50,941 nucleotides of DNA from NCBI GenBank assembly GCA_018399285.1, contig JAGYOW010000021.1:1-50941 (forward strand), read 5' to 3'. The notes beneath the pieces were generated by a model. The model had not been told where the DNA came from, ran no database searches, and saw nothing but the letters and a program-made list of their open reading frames with translations. This document shows, piece after piece, positions 34,368-43,977 of this stretch. This DNA comes from Desulfotignum sp. (lineage in GTDB: Bacteria; Desulfobacterota; Desulfobacteria; Desulfobacterales; Desulfobacteraceae). The first letter of the stretch is position 1. Each line of letters begins with the position of its first letter. Position numbers and translations under genes: made by a program.

Positions 34368-35432
34368 ATGGCACGATTTTTAAAAAACAGAGAACCGGTG
34401 AAAGGACAAAGCCCCGGTGCCCTTGTTTTTGTGGGGACCAGAAAAATCGATGAAATCGATATTCGGGTTATTGATTATGATGATCATCACCTCACGGATC
34501 AGGCCATGGTGGATATCCAGGACACCCTTCATTACAAAATATCGGAATCAGTTACCTGGATCAATATCAACGGTCTGCACGACGTGGAAACCATCGGCCG
34601 TCTCGGCAAGGCATTTGACCTGCATCCCCTGGTGATGGAAGATATCCTTAACACGGGCCAGCGGCCCAAAATCGATGATTATGACGATTATTTGTTCATT
34701 GTCCTGAAAATGATCCGGTTTGACAGACAGACCCGGATGGTGATGAACGAACAGATGAGCCTGGTGGTGGGTGAGCGGTTCATTCTCACGTTCCAGGAGC
34801 GGCCGGGCGATGTGTTCGAGCCGGTGCGGGAAAGAATCCGGCGACAGAAATCCCGGATACGGGCCGGCGGGACCGATTATCTGGCTTATGCACTCATGGA
34901 CACAGTGGTGGAAAATTACATTTCCGTGATCGAACACATCGGAGAGCAGATTGAAGACCTGGAAGAGGAAATTCTTTCCGACCACGATAAAGGAGTGATG
35001 GAAAAAATAAATCGGTTTAAACGGGAAACCAGTTACCTGAAAAAATCGATCCGGCCGGCCAGGGAAGCGATTTTTCAGCTGCTTCGCCTGGAAAGCGATC
35101 TGATTCACGAAAAAACGCGGTTTTTTTTCAAGGATCTGGAAGACCTCATTATTCACGCCACTGAGGCCATCGACACCTATCGGGATCTTCTCACCGACCA
35201 GCTCAATATCTACAATTCCGTGACAGCCAACAAGATGAACGATATCATGAAAGTGCTGACCATTTTTGCCGCGATCTTTATTCCTTTGACTTTTATCGCC
35301 GGCATCTACGGCACCAATTTTGATTACCTGCCCGAACTCAGGTATAAATACAGTTATTTTATCTTCTGGGGGGTGCTTGTGGTCATTGCCGGGGCCTTGC
35401 TGGGTTATTTCAAGAAAAAAAAATGGTTTTAA
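34368..35432 (+). CDS. corA: CorA-family divalent-cation transporter with GTN in place of GMN
   Basis: The 354-residue protein has a soluble N-terminal funnel domain, a long helix (about 150-290) and two C-terminal membrane helices. The pore-mouth signature, normally YGMNF, reads IYGTNF (GTN at about 315-317), followed by the acidic loop DYLPEL and the last helix. In the family the GMN motif is nearly invariant for Mg2+ transport, so ion choice may differ. I chose ATG 34368, behind AAGGAGAAGGGACCC; the frame is open from 34299. It is convergent with glpK. Confidence 0.88.
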   Translation: MARFLKNREPVKGQSPGALVFVGTRKIDEIDIRVIDYDDHHLTDQAMVDIQDTLHYKISESVTWININGLHDVETIGRLGKAFDLHPLVMEDILNTGQRPKIDDYDDYLFIVLKMIRFDRQTRMVMNEQMSLVVGERFILTFQERPGDVFEPVRERIRRQKSRIRAGGTDYLAYALMDTVVENYISVIEHIGEQIEDLEEEILSDHDKGVMEKINRFKRETSYLKKSIRPAREAIFQLLRLESDLIHEKTRFFFKDLEDLIIHATEAIDTYRDLLTDQLNIYNSVTANKMNDIMKVLTIFAAIFIPLTFIAGIYGTNFDYLPELRYKYSYFIFWGVLVVIAGALLGYFKKKKWF

Positions 35433-35450
35433 AGCTGCCTGAAAGATTTG

Positions 35451-36965
35451 TCAGCACCATCCAAAAGAGGTTTTCACGGCTTTCTGCCAACTGTTATATA
35501 ACCGGGTCCGACGGGGGTCATCCATGTGCGGATACCAGGTGGTGTGGGCCTGCCATTTTTCTTTCAAAGCGCCGGGGTCCGGCCAGAAGCCCACGGCCAG
35601 ACCCGCAGCATAGGCCGCCCCTAAGGCAGTGGTTTCCGTGATTTTAGGCCGGATCACTTTTTTATCGAGAATGTCGGCCTGGAACTGCATCAATGTGTGA
35701 TTTTCCACCATGCCGCCGTCCACTTTCAACGATGTAAGATCCAGGTTTTTGCCCAGGTCCTTTGAAATGGCTTCCACGATATCTTTTGTCTGGTACGCGG
35801 TTGCCTCCAGCACGGCCCGGGCGATATGGCCTTTGGTGGCAAACTGGGTCAGCCCGGCAATCACCCCTCGGGCATCGGGCCGCCAGTGCGGGGCGAACAG
35901 CCCGGAAAAAGCAGGCACGCAATACACATCCCCGTTGTCTTGCACGGTATTGGCCAGGGTTTCGATTTCCGGGGCAGAAGCGATCAGCCCCAGGTTGTCA
36001 CGGACCCACTGTACCAGGGCTCCGGCATAGGCAATGGACCCTTCCAGCGCGTACACCGGCTTTTTTCCGTGTATCTGGTATGCCGGGGTGGTGAGCAGGC
36101 CGTGCCGGGAAAAGATGATCTTGTGCCCGGTGTTGAACAGCAGAAAGCAGCCCGTGCCATAGGTATTTTTGGCTTCTCCCGGGGCAAAGCAGGTGTGGCC
36201 GAACAACGCGGCCTGCTGATCTCCTAAGGCACCGCCCACGGTCACCCCGTGTCCCAGGGGGGCGGCGGCATCGGTTCTGCCCAGCGCGGCCGGGTCGGAC
36301 GAGGGCACAATGGCCGGCAGGCAGTCCAAAGGAATTCCCAGTGTGTTCAGAATATCCGGATCCCAGTCCAGGGTTTTCAGATTCATGAGCAGGGTCCGGG
36401 ACGCATTGGTCACATCCGTGACATGGTTTCCTTTTTCCGGTCCGCCCGTGAGATTCCAGATCACCCAGGTGTCCATGGTGCCGAACAGGGCCGTGCCGTT
36501 GTCCACGGCCTGTCTGACCGCGGGTACATGGTCCATCATCCATTTGATCTTGGGACCGGAAAAATAGGTGGCCGTGGGCAACCCGGTCTGCTGCCGAAAG
36601 CAGTCTTTGCCGTACACGGCATCCAGATTCCGGCAGATCTCATCGCTTCTGGCGCACTGCCATACAACGGCATGATACAGCGGTTTTCCCGTGTGCCTGT
36701 CCCAGGCCGCCACGGTCTCTCTCTGGTTGGTGACCCCGACTGCGGCCAGGTCTTTGCCGGTGAGGCCGGCCTTTTCCAGGGCTTTGGCAATGACCCTGAA
36801 GGTGTTGTCCCGGATCTGGGCCGGATCATGGGCCACCCACCCGGGTTTTTCACAGATCTGGTCATGTGTCGTCCGGCTGACGGACACAATGTTGCCGTTT
36901 TTGTCAAAAATGATGAACCGGGTGCTGGTGGTGCCCTGGTCCACGGCACCGATATAGGATGTCAT
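35451..36965 (-). CDS. glpK: Glycerol kinase
   Basis: The 504-residue FGGY-family kinase phosphorylates glycerol with ATP. The start MTSYIGAVDQGTTSTRFIIFD holds the phosphate-binding DQGTTSTR, and QRETVAAWDRHTGKPLYHAVVWQ is diagnostic of glycerol kinases. Other marks are GTMDTWVIWNLTGG and the FGGY-type LTSLKVDGGMVENHTLMQFQADIL. The ribosome site is AAGGAGG. There is no glycerol-3-phosphate dehydrogenase or facilitator next to it; the downstream neighbour corA is convergent. Confidence 0.94.
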   Translation of the reverse strand: MTSYIGAVDQGTTSTRFIIFDKNGNIVSVSRTTHDQICEKPGWVAHDPAQIRDNTFRVIAKALEKAGLTGKDLAAVGVTNQRETVAAWDRHTGKPLYHAVVWQCARSDEICRNLDAVYGKDCFRQQTGLPTATYFSGPKIKWMMDHVPAVRQAVDNGTALFGTMDTWVIWNLTGGPEKGNHVTDVTNASRTLLMNLKTLDWDPDILNTLGIPLDCLPAIVPSSDPAALGRTDAAAPLGHGVTVGGALGDQQAALFGHTCFAPGEAKNTYGTGCFLLFNTGHKIIFSRHGLLTTPAYQIHGKKPVYALEGSIAYAGALVQWVRDNLGLIASAPEIETLANTVQDNGDVYCVPAFSGLFAPHWRPDARGVIAGLTQFATKGHIARAVLEATAYQTKDIVEAISKDLGKNLDLTSLKVDGGMVENHTLMQFQADILDKKVIRPKITETTALGAAYAAGLAVGFWPDPGALKEKWQAHTTWYPHMDDPRRTRLYNSWQKAVKTSFGWC

Positions 36966-36982
36966 GCCGGCCTCCTTTTTTT

Positions 36983-37471
36983 CTACAGCCGGATAATCTC
37001 GGGTGACTGGCCGCAGTGTTCCAGAAATTTCACCAGGTCATCGGATGCAATGGTGGTGGTGGCGGTGTTTTCCAGCGGGTGGAAATTGAGCAGTTCATGG
37101 GCCATCAGCGCTTCGTCCAGAACGATTTTGACCTCATGGTCTTTTATGTTTACGGCAGCAAACGGGGTGACGGCCCCGGGAATCATGCCCAGCACTTCCA
37201 TGAGCAGGTCGGGCTTGGCAAAAGACATGTTGTTGCCCCCGATTTTTTTGGCCACTTCCTTGATTTTGATGGGCTTGTCCGCCAGGGTCACCACTAAAAA
37301 CAGGTTTTTCTTTTTGTCCTTGAAAAACAGGTTTTTGCTGTGGGCCCCATCGATGCCGTCCTGGTGCAGGGCTGCCTCTTCCACGGTAAACACGGCCGGG
37401 TGTTCATGGTTGGTGTATTCAATGCCGATATCAGACAACAGGGTGAGCAGTTCTTTCTGGGTTTGTAACAT
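36983..37471 (-). CDS. Prolyl-tRNA deacylase-like protein (ProX/YbaK family)
   Basis: The 162-residue free-standing editing domain (INS superfamily) has HEHPAVFTVEEAALHQ at the start, a KNLFFKDKKKNLFLVV strand and GMIPGAVTPFA, the conserved substrate loop. Such proteins hydrolyse mischarged Ala-tRNA(Pro) or related species in the cytoplasm. AAGGAAGG precedes the ATG. It begins only 17 bp before glpK and may be co-transcribed with it, although the functions look unrelated. Confidence 0.87.
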   Translation of the reverse strand: MLQTQKELLTLLSDIGIEYTNHEHPAVFTVEEAALHQDGIDGAHSKNLFFKDKKKNLFLVVTLADKPIKIKEVAKKIGGNNMSFAKPDLLMEVLGMIPGAVTPFAAVNIKDHEVKIVLDEALMAHELLNFHPLENTATTTIASDDLVKFLEHCGQSPEIIRL

Positions 37472-37513
37472 GAGCCTTCCTTTTTTATATGGTTTGGGGG
37501 CAGCTGTCTGTTG

Positions 37514-38275
37514 CTACCCATAGTTGACATAGATGAGCCGGACAATGGTCAAAAACACCACGGTCAGAAAAAACGGCCGGATAAACACGGCTCCTTTCCG
37601 GATGGCCAGGCCGGAACTGGCCCGGGCACCGATGATTTGGCCGGCCGCCATGACCAGTCCGGCAGACCACAGCACATTGCCGCCGATGATGAACACGGCC
37701 AGGGCCACGATGTTGGACACAAAATTCATCACCCGGGTGGTGCCCACGGCCCCGGTCATGTCCAGGCCTAAAAAAACAAGCAAAGCCCCGGTCCAGAAGG
37801 AGCCGGTGCCGGGGCCGAAAAACCCGTCATAAAACCCTAAGCCCAGGCCGAACAGCAGAAAAAACAGGTTTTGCCCCATTTTAGGGGTGCCGGGCTTCAG
37901 CCCCAGGGTTCTGGAGAACAGGGTATAAAAAAATACCACCAGAAGCAACCCGGGAATCAGGTGCTTGATGAACCCGGAATCCATGCCCTGGATAACCACG
38001 GCCCCGATGACTGCCCCGCAAAAGGTGAATCCCATGCCGATCCAGCACTGGCGGAGATCCACCAGGCCTTTGGCAATGAAATTGGCGGCCGCAGACAAGG
38101 TGCCGAAACTGCCCTGGAGCTTGTTGGTGCCCAGGGCCTGGGCCGGGGGCAGCCCCAGCGCCAGCAGCACGGGCAAGGCAATGAGTCCGCCCCCGCCGGC
38201 AATGGCATCCACAAACCCGGCACACAGGCCGGTGACAAACAAAATGCCCAGGCTGACCAGTGACAGTTCCATTGT
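37514..38275 (-). CDS. TSUP-family permease (TauE/SafE, YfcA-like)
   Basis: The 253-residue membrane protein has about eight helices and the family repeats GFVDAIAGGGGLIALPVLLALGLPP and GFYDGFFGPGTGSFW. TSUP permeases move sulfonates, sulfite or other organosulfur anions; the substrate here is unknown. I took ATG 38275 (MELSLVSLGILF), which gives the usual family length; ATG 38299 and 38332 are open alternatives. It may be co-transcribed with the ProX-type gene, 42 bp downstream. Confidence 0.85.
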   Translation of the reverse strand, partial: TMELSLVSLGILFVTGLCAGFVDAIAGGGGLIALPVLLALGLPPAQALGTNKLQGSFGTLSAAANFIAKGLVDLRQCWIGMGFTFCGAVIGAVVIQGMDSGFIKHLIPGLLLVVFFYTLFSRTLGLKPGTPKMGQNLFFLLFGLGLGFYDGFFGPGTGSFWTGALLVFLGLDMTGAVGTTRVMNFVSNIVALAVFIIGGNVLWSAGLVMAAGQIIGARASSGLAIRKGAVFIRPFFLTVVFLTIVRLIYVNYG

Positions 38276-38389
38276 CACAAAGTACCTTTGGTCTGCCATG
38301 GTAACGGATTGAAATTGAACCACGAAGGGCACGAAGGAACATAAAACAAAGCATCTGATGGTATCATTCCGGCTTCCCCGAAGCTGCCG

Positions 38390-39265
38390 TTATTTGGGAT
38401 CGATGTTGAACAGCAGGTCATTTTCCAGATACACCTGTTCCAGCTGTTCCTGATAGGTCCGCAGGGCCTCTCCTTTGCGGTGGGCCAGTTCCTGGACCAT
38501 GTACTGGATCACCGCCAGCATGCCGGACACGTTGCCGATAAACGGAATGGACTTGGACGGCACCACCAGAGACAGATGGGCAAAAGGAATGACCGGGGAA
38601 ATACTGGAATCCGTGAGCACCAGCAAGGTGTGGCCGCACCGCCGGATCATCTTGCTCAGCTTGATCAGTTCATTGGGATACCGGGTGGTGGCCGTGAGGA
38701 TCACCAGGCTCTGGGCCGGGGCATTGGCCAGCATATCCATGGCCGTGGAATCGCTGCCTTTCAGAATCTGGATTCCCTTGCGCACCTTGGTCAGAGACCA
38801 GCCCAGGTAGTAGGCGAATGTGTAGGACAGGCGGGAGCCGGTAACATAGATGAACGGACTGGTATCCATGTGGGTGATGAACTGATTCATGCGTTCCACA
38901 TCAATGTTTTCATACAGAAACTTGAGGTTGTTGAGTTCTTCTAGAATTCCCCGGTGAAGCCGGTCCAGTCCGGGTTCGTCAATGCCTTTGAGATTGACCC
39001 GGTCCGGCAGGCTCAACCCGGTGTTGATGAAATCCTTGAGCGCATCCTGGAAATCCGAGTATCCCTTGTATCCCAGGGTCGCCACAAACCGCACCACCGT
39101 GGCTTCACTGACTTCGCAGGCTTCGGCCAGTTCCTTGGTGGTCATGAATACTACCTTGGCCGGATTGATCATGATATAGTTGCCCAGGGCCTGGGCTTTG
39201 GGGGTCAATGTATCCAGTTTGCTGGAAATATCATCGATCACCGGGTGTGATGCTATGTCATTCAT
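38390..39265 (-). CDS. RpiR/MurR-family transcriptional regulator (HTH + SIS)
   Basis: The 291-residue protein has an N-terminal HTH_6 domain (about 1-80; MTTKELAEACEVSEATVVRFVATLGYKGYSDFQ) and a SIS sugar-phosphate-like ligand domain (about 115-260; YVTGSRLSYTFAYYLGWSL). It is divergent from the sarcosine operon (220 bp between starts), where an 11-bp inverted repeat overlaps the predicted promoter, so it is the likely local regulator. RpiR proteins normally sense phosphosugars; a role in N-methylglycine control would be a less usual use of the family. Confidence 0.9.
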   Translation of the reverse strand: MNDIASHPVIDDISSKLDTLTPKAQALGNYIMINPAKVVFMTTKELAEACEVSEATVVRFVATLGYKGYSDFQDALKDFINTGLSLPDRVNLKGIDEPGLDRLHRGILEELNNLKFLYENIDVERMNQFITHMDTSPFIYVTGSRLSYTFAYYLGWSLTKVRKGIQILKGSDSTAMDMLANAPAQSLVILTATTRYPNELIKLSKMIRRCGHTLLVLTDSSISPVIPFAHLSLVVPSKSIPFIGNVSGMLAVIQYMVQELAHRKGEALRTYQEQLEQVYLENDLLFNIDPK

Positions 39266-39369
39266 TGGTAACAGCCTTATTTAAATGAGGTTTTGTCATA
39301 GGTAGATTGTTTTATAATTTATTAATTTTATTGAGATTTAATCCAGATAAGTTTTTTTGTCAAGCATAA

Positions 39370-39422
39370 ATGAAAGAAAAACAATCATTTTTGAATAAAG
39401 TTCTTGACATGTTTTCTTTCAT
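39370..39422. promoter_or_regulatory. soxB promoter with RpiR-like operator
   Basis: ATGAAAGAAAA (39370-39380) and TTTTCTTTCAT (39412-39422) are perfect inverted arms. A -35 TTGACA (39404-39409) lies between the arms and the right arm covers the -35/-10 spacer; the -10 would be TATTGA near 39427. A protein bound to both arms would block the promoter. GAAA/TTTC half-sites are known for RpiR-type regulators. Confidence 0.55.
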
Positions 39423-39485
39423 GGCGTATTGACGAACTGGGTATGGCAGAAAAATAATAACAATATCTAAATGAAGAGAAGGCCA

Positions 39486-40709
39486 ATGTTTTTTAAAAGC
39501 AAACCCATGTGGGGCAAAAAAACCAAGCTAAAATCAAGTTATGATGTGGTTCTCATTGGCGGCGGACTTCACAGTCTGGCCACCGCGTATTATCTGGCCA
39601 AAGAGCATGGCATCACCGATGTGGCGATCATAGAGAAAAACTATATCGGATACGGTGGCGCCGGCAGGAACACGGCCATTGTGCGCGCCAATCAGCGGAC
39701 CCAGTACAATGTGCCGCTTTACAAGGAGGCCCTGGATCTGTGGCCGGTTCTGACCAAGGAACTGGATTACAACCTGATGTTCAACAACTGCGGCAACCTC
39801 AACCTGATGCATTCCGAAGCCGCCATGAACGCAGCCCGCATGAACATTGCCACGGCCCAGTTCCATGGGGTGGAATCCCATCTCATCGATGCCAAGGAAG
39901 CCAAGGAGCTGGTGCCGGCATTGAACATTTCCGAGGACATCACCTTTCCCATCCACGGGGCCATGTTTCATCCCCCCGGAGGTGTGGTCCGCCATGATGC
40001 CGTGGTCTGGGGCCTGGCCAAAGGGGCTGCCAAAATGGGCGTGGAAATCCACCAGCAGACTGAAGCCACGGGCATCAGCACCAAAAACGGCAAAGTCACG
40101 GCCGTGGTCACGGACAAGGGAATCATCAACACCAAACAGGTGCTGATTTCCGCCGGCGGGTATTCCGCTTCCCTGATCCATGGATTTTTAGGCATCAAAC
40201 TGCCTATCTCCGTTCTGACCATCCAGGCCATGGTGACCCAGCCCCTGAAACCGATTCTGGATCATGTGGTGTCATCCGGGGCCTATCACTGCTATGCCAA
40301 CCAGACCCTTAAGGGGGAAATCGCCACGGGCGCCCATATGGACCAGTGGCCCAACTACACCACCTTGAACACGGCTCATTATATCAAGCACCAGGCCGAG
40401 GCATTGTCTGAATTTCTGCCGGCCCTGCGCGGAGTGCGGTTCATGCGGATCTGGGGCGGACTGGCGGACATGACGCCTGACATGGCACCCATCATGGACG
40501 GCAATGAGCAGGTGGAAGGATTTTTCATGGACTGCGGCTGGGGATATTTCGGATTTAAATCCTGCTCTGCCGTGGGTCGTCACATGGCCAGCTTCATGGC
40601 CACCAACACCTGTCCTGACATACTCAAGCCCTTTGCGTTGAAGCGGTACCAGGAGCACAGGCTCATGGGTGAAACAGCGGCTTTGGTCAACTATACCCCG
40701 GACAATTAA
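39486..40709 (+). CDS. soxB: Sarcosine oxidase/dehydrogenase subunit beta
   Basis: The 407-residue flavoprotein is the catalytic subunit of the heterotetrameric sarcosine-oxidizing complex. VVLIGGGLHSLATAYYLAKEHG near the start is the FAD-binding fold, and GGVVRHDAVVWG (about 165-176) contains the His that in characterized TSOX enzymes carries covalent FMN. ATG 39486 (MFFKSKPMWG) is preceded by GAGAAGG; ATG 39471 is an alternative without a ribosome site. It oxidizes sarcosine to glycine plus a C1 unit passed to folate on the alpha subunit. The order soxB-soxD-soxA-soxG follows the classical operon. In an anaerobe, oxygen is unlikely to be the electron acceptor. Confidence 0.9.
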   Translation: MFFKSKPMWGKKTKLKSSYDVVLIGGGLHSLATAYYLAKEHGITDVAIIEKNYIGYGGAGRNTAIVRANQRTQYNVPLYKEALDLWPVLTKELDYNLMFNNCGNLNLMHSEAAMNAARMNIATAQFHGVESHLIDAKEAKELVPALNISEDITFPIHGAMFHPPGGVVRHDAVVWGLAKGAAKMGVEIHQQTEATGISTKNGKVTAVVTDKGIINTKQVLISAGGYSASLIHGFLGIKLPISVLTIQAMVTQPLKPILDHVVSSGAYHCYANQTLKGEIATGAHMDQWPNYTTLNTAHYIKHQAEALSEFLPALRGVRFMRIWGGLADMTPDMAPIMDGNEQVEGFFMDCGWGYFGFKSCSAVGRHMASFMATNTCPDILKPFALKRYQEHRLMGETAALVNYTPDN

Positions 40710-40751
40710 CCAGCGGAATAAAATTTTTACGAGATTCAAGGAGAAGATAAG

Positions 40752-41012
40752 ATGGCGTTAACAATTACATGTCCGATCTGCGGAAAAAGAAACGGATATG
40801 AGTTCCGTTACGGCGGAGAGGAAAAAGGTCCCAGACCTGATGAAAAAGATCTGACCCCTGAAAGCTGGTGCGATTATGTCCACATGAACAAATGCGTGGC
40901 AGGCGTGCAGCAGGAATGGTGGTTTCACCGGGATGGATGCGGTTCATGGTTTACCATCTTCCGGGATACGACGACAAACCTTGAAAAGGAAACACCGGAG
41001 GCAAAAGAATGA
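40752..41012 (+). CDS. soxD: Sarcosine oxidase/dehydrogenase subunit delta
   Basis: The 86-residue protein keeps all four zinc ligands of the delta subunit: Cys7 and Cys10 (TCPICGKR), His59 and Cys63 (WFHRDGCGSWF). WFHRDGCGSWF is diagnostic for the family. AAGGAG precedes the ATG. Its stop overlaps the soxA start (ATGA), so translation is coupled. Confidence 0.92.
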   Translation: MALTITCPICGKRNGYEFRYGGEEKGPRPDEKDLTPESWCDYVHMNKCVAGVQQEWWFHRDGCGSWFTIFRDTTTNLEKETPEAKE

Positions 41013-43963
41013 TGAACAGATTCAATCATCTGCCCACATTGAAAATAGATACCAGTGAGAAAATTCCCTTCACATACAAGGGGAAGCAGTATTACGGCAC
41101 CAAAGGGGATACCGTTGCCACAGCCCTGTATGCCAATGGGGTCAGAATCTATGCCAGAAGTCTGAAATATCATCGCCCCAGAGGACTTTACAGCATGGAT
41201 GGAGAATGCTCCAACACCATGATGGAAATCAACGGGGTCCCCAATGTCCGCACTGAAACCACATTGCTCAAGCCCGGTATGGTGATCAAAGAGCAGAATG
41301 TCAAAGGCTCGGCGGAAAACGATCTGATGGGGTTCATCGACAAGATGGACTGGGCCATGCCTGCGGGTTTCTATTATGACACCATGCACAAGCCCGCCAG
41401 AATCTGGCCCGTGGCCATGAAACAGATCCGGAAAGCCGCCGGTATCGGTAAGCTGTCTCCGGATCATCACATGCCCGGCAGATATGATGAAATTTTTCCC
41501 ACCTGCGATGTGTGTGTCATCGGCGGGGGTCCTGCCGGCATGACAGCAGCCCTGGCGGCTGCTGAAAAAGGGCTGCGGGTGATTCTCATGGAAGTCCGGC
41601 CCTGGCTGGGGGGACAGTTTGATTACCGCACAGCCGAGTATGCCAATCGCCAGACCTGTCACGATCGGGCGGTTCAGCTGGCAAAAGAAGTGGAAAAAAC
41701 CGATAATATCCGGGTGTTCACCCACACCGCCAATGTCGGAGCATACAACAACAACCTGATTACCGGATTTCAGGTGGGCACGGAAAAAGACAGTTTCACG
41801 GAACGCTACATTGAAATCCGGGCCAACAGTGTGGTGGTGGCCACGGGATGCATCGAGCGGCCCCTGCTGTTTGAAAACAACGAGCGTCCGGGCGTGATGC
41901 AGGCGGGATGCGCCCTGCGCCTGGCCAACACCTATGGGATGCTGCCCGGCAAAACCGGGGTATTTTCCATCGGCCACGACCTGGGACTGGAAGCGGCGGT
42001 TGCCCTTCATGACCTGGGCATGACCATTCCCATGATCGCTGATATCCGGGAAGACGGCCAGGATCCGGCCCTGCTCAAGGCGGTGACGGACCGGAAAATC
42101 ACCCTTCTCAAAGGGTGGGTGGCAACGGAAGCCCATGGCAGAAAACAGGTGAAAAAAGTTACCCTTAAAAGCCTGGACGGTACGGCGGAAAAAACATTTG
42201 ACTGTGACGTGCTGGTGGCGTCTGCCGGATTCACCCCCTTGACCGGCCCCCTGGTGGTCAACCAGGCCAAACTTAAATATGATGCCCACACCAATTTTTT
42301 CCTGCCCACAGACCTGCCCAAAAAAATGCATGCGGCCGGCCGCCTGCTGGGATATGAAAATGCGGAGTCCATCGAAGCTTCAGGCCAACTGGCTGGGCTC
42401 AAGGCCGCCTATGACTGTGAAAATTGCTCCATTGCCGATCTGGGAGAGGCTAAAAAAATCATGGAATCCGTGCCCGGACCTGCCCGGGGCACCAAACTGG
42501 TCATGGCACCGGTCAAGGGAAGAAAAACCTTTATCTGTTTTGATGAAGACACCAGCATTAAAAACGTCAAACAGTCCATTGACAAGGGATTTGACGTACC
42601 TGAGCTGATCAAGCGGTTCTCCGGTGCGGGGCTTGGACCCGGCCAGGCTGGAATTCCCGGTCACAACCTGCCGCTGTTCACGGCCAAATATCAGGCCCTG
42701 CCGGATATCAAGATCCGGCCCACCACGGTGCGGCCGCCTCTGGTGCCGACTTTGATCGCCACCTATGCCGGTACCAACCACACCATGCTGAAGAGAACGC
42801 CCATCGATGACTTGCAGCGCAAAGACGGCGGGATCTTCAGAAACATCGGTGTGTGGCAGCGGGCCAGGTATTTTTCCAAAGATTTTACCTCCAGAAAAGA
42901 GATTGAAAATGTCCGCGATCGGATCGCCAACTTGCTGGGACCGCTGGGACAGCCGACCCATATCGAGAAGGTTGGACGCGTCGTGTGCGTCGGCGGCGGC
43001 ATCGGCGTGGCCCCCCTGCACCCGATTGCCAAGGGGATGAAACAGGCCGGCAACGAGGTCGTGACCATCATCGGCGCCCGCTCCCGTGAGCTGGTCATTC
43101 TCGAGGACGAGATGACGGCCATCGCCGACCGCTGCATCTGTTGTACCGACGATGGATCCTACGGCCGCAAAGCCCTCGTCACGGAACCGTTGAAGGAGTT
43201 GTGTATCATACCAGGTATGACAACTGGGATTTTCTCTGGTAAACCTCACGGATGCCATGGGGGTGATCAACCTGTCCCGGGCCCCAACGCGCGGAAAGTC
43301 ACGGAAAAAGTGGTGAACATCGATGTGTCCAACGAAGCGTTCGGATTCAGTGAATGCAAGGAATTCAAAGTGGCGGATACCATTCCGGTGAAAGCCATGC
43401 GCTTGGGCTGTGGGTGAGTTGTCCTATGAGCTGCATTACTTGCTAACTTCCTATGTGAAAGCCCTGTGGCTGATTCTCAACGAAGCCGGCAAGGAGTTCA
43501 AGATCCAGAATTTCGGTGTAAGAGCAGAACGTGCTGCGTATGGAAAAATGCCATGTCATCCTCGGCCAGGAATCGGAACAGCGGACCAATCTGCTGGATA
43601 TCGGCCTGGGATTTCTCTGGTCCCGGAAAAAAACCGGGTATAAAACCGTGGGTGTGGCAGCCCTGGCCAGGCGGAAAAAGACAATACCCGCCTGAAACTG
43701 GTGGGGTTCAAGATGGAAAACAATGGCCGGAGCCCCCAGAGACGGTGCTTTTGATTGTGGATGACCGGGTCCGGGGCCATGTGCGGCCAGAGACAGTTTT
43801 TCCACTCAATGAGGCCGTAGGTATGGCCCTGGTGGAAAGGTGACATGAGCAAGGTCGGCACCCGGCTGGCATTTTATGAAGATGAATGCAACGGCGAGCT
43901 GATTTACGGGACGGTGGTGAAACCCCGTTCTGCGATCCTGCCGGACAACGCATGAAAATGTAA
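41009..43963 (+). pseudogene. soxA: Sarcosine oxidase/dehydrogenase subunit alpha, disrupted and chimeric
   Basis: The frame is open to 43417 and encodes a normal start: KGDTVATALYANGVR, SLKYHRPRGL, FAD domain VCVIGGGPAGMTAALAAAEKG (about 169-190) and the soxA middle domain to GIFRNIGVWQRARYFSKDF (near 42870). From about 42912 to 43202 the frame codes for an unrelated protein. SoxA text then resumes with frameshifts: YDNWDF, VINL-GPNARKV, SNEAFGFSECKEF, VGELSYELHYL, and an end matching DPAGQRMKM at 43963. A full gene would be about 985 codons, the normal length, so the folate-binding GcvT-like domain is the part damaged. As written, no working alpha subunit with its aminomethyltransferase domain can be made. 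Assembly error is a serious alternative. Confidence 0.75.
42912..43202 (+). other. Foreign segment: NfnA/sulfide-dehydrogenase-like FAD/NAD-binding fragment inside soxA
   Basis: About 97 codons read DRIANLLGPLGQPTHIEKV, VVCVGGGIGVAPLHPIAKGM, IIGARSRELVILEDEM and DDGSYGRKALVTEPLKEL. This is the nucleotide-binding domain of NfnA/ferredoxin-NADP reductase-like (dihydroorotate dehydrogenase electron-transfer type) proteins, not of SoxA. Codons are rich in GTC, ATC, CGC and CTC, unlike flanking genes. It takes the place of part of the SoxA GcvT domain. Confidence 0.72.
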
Positions 43964-43977
43964 AGGAAACCATACAC

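Noticed and set aside
43410..43643. Independent small gene beginning near 43410
   Set aside because: The text (GELSYELHYL, EAGKEF) is the GcvT-like end of SoxA in a shifted frame.
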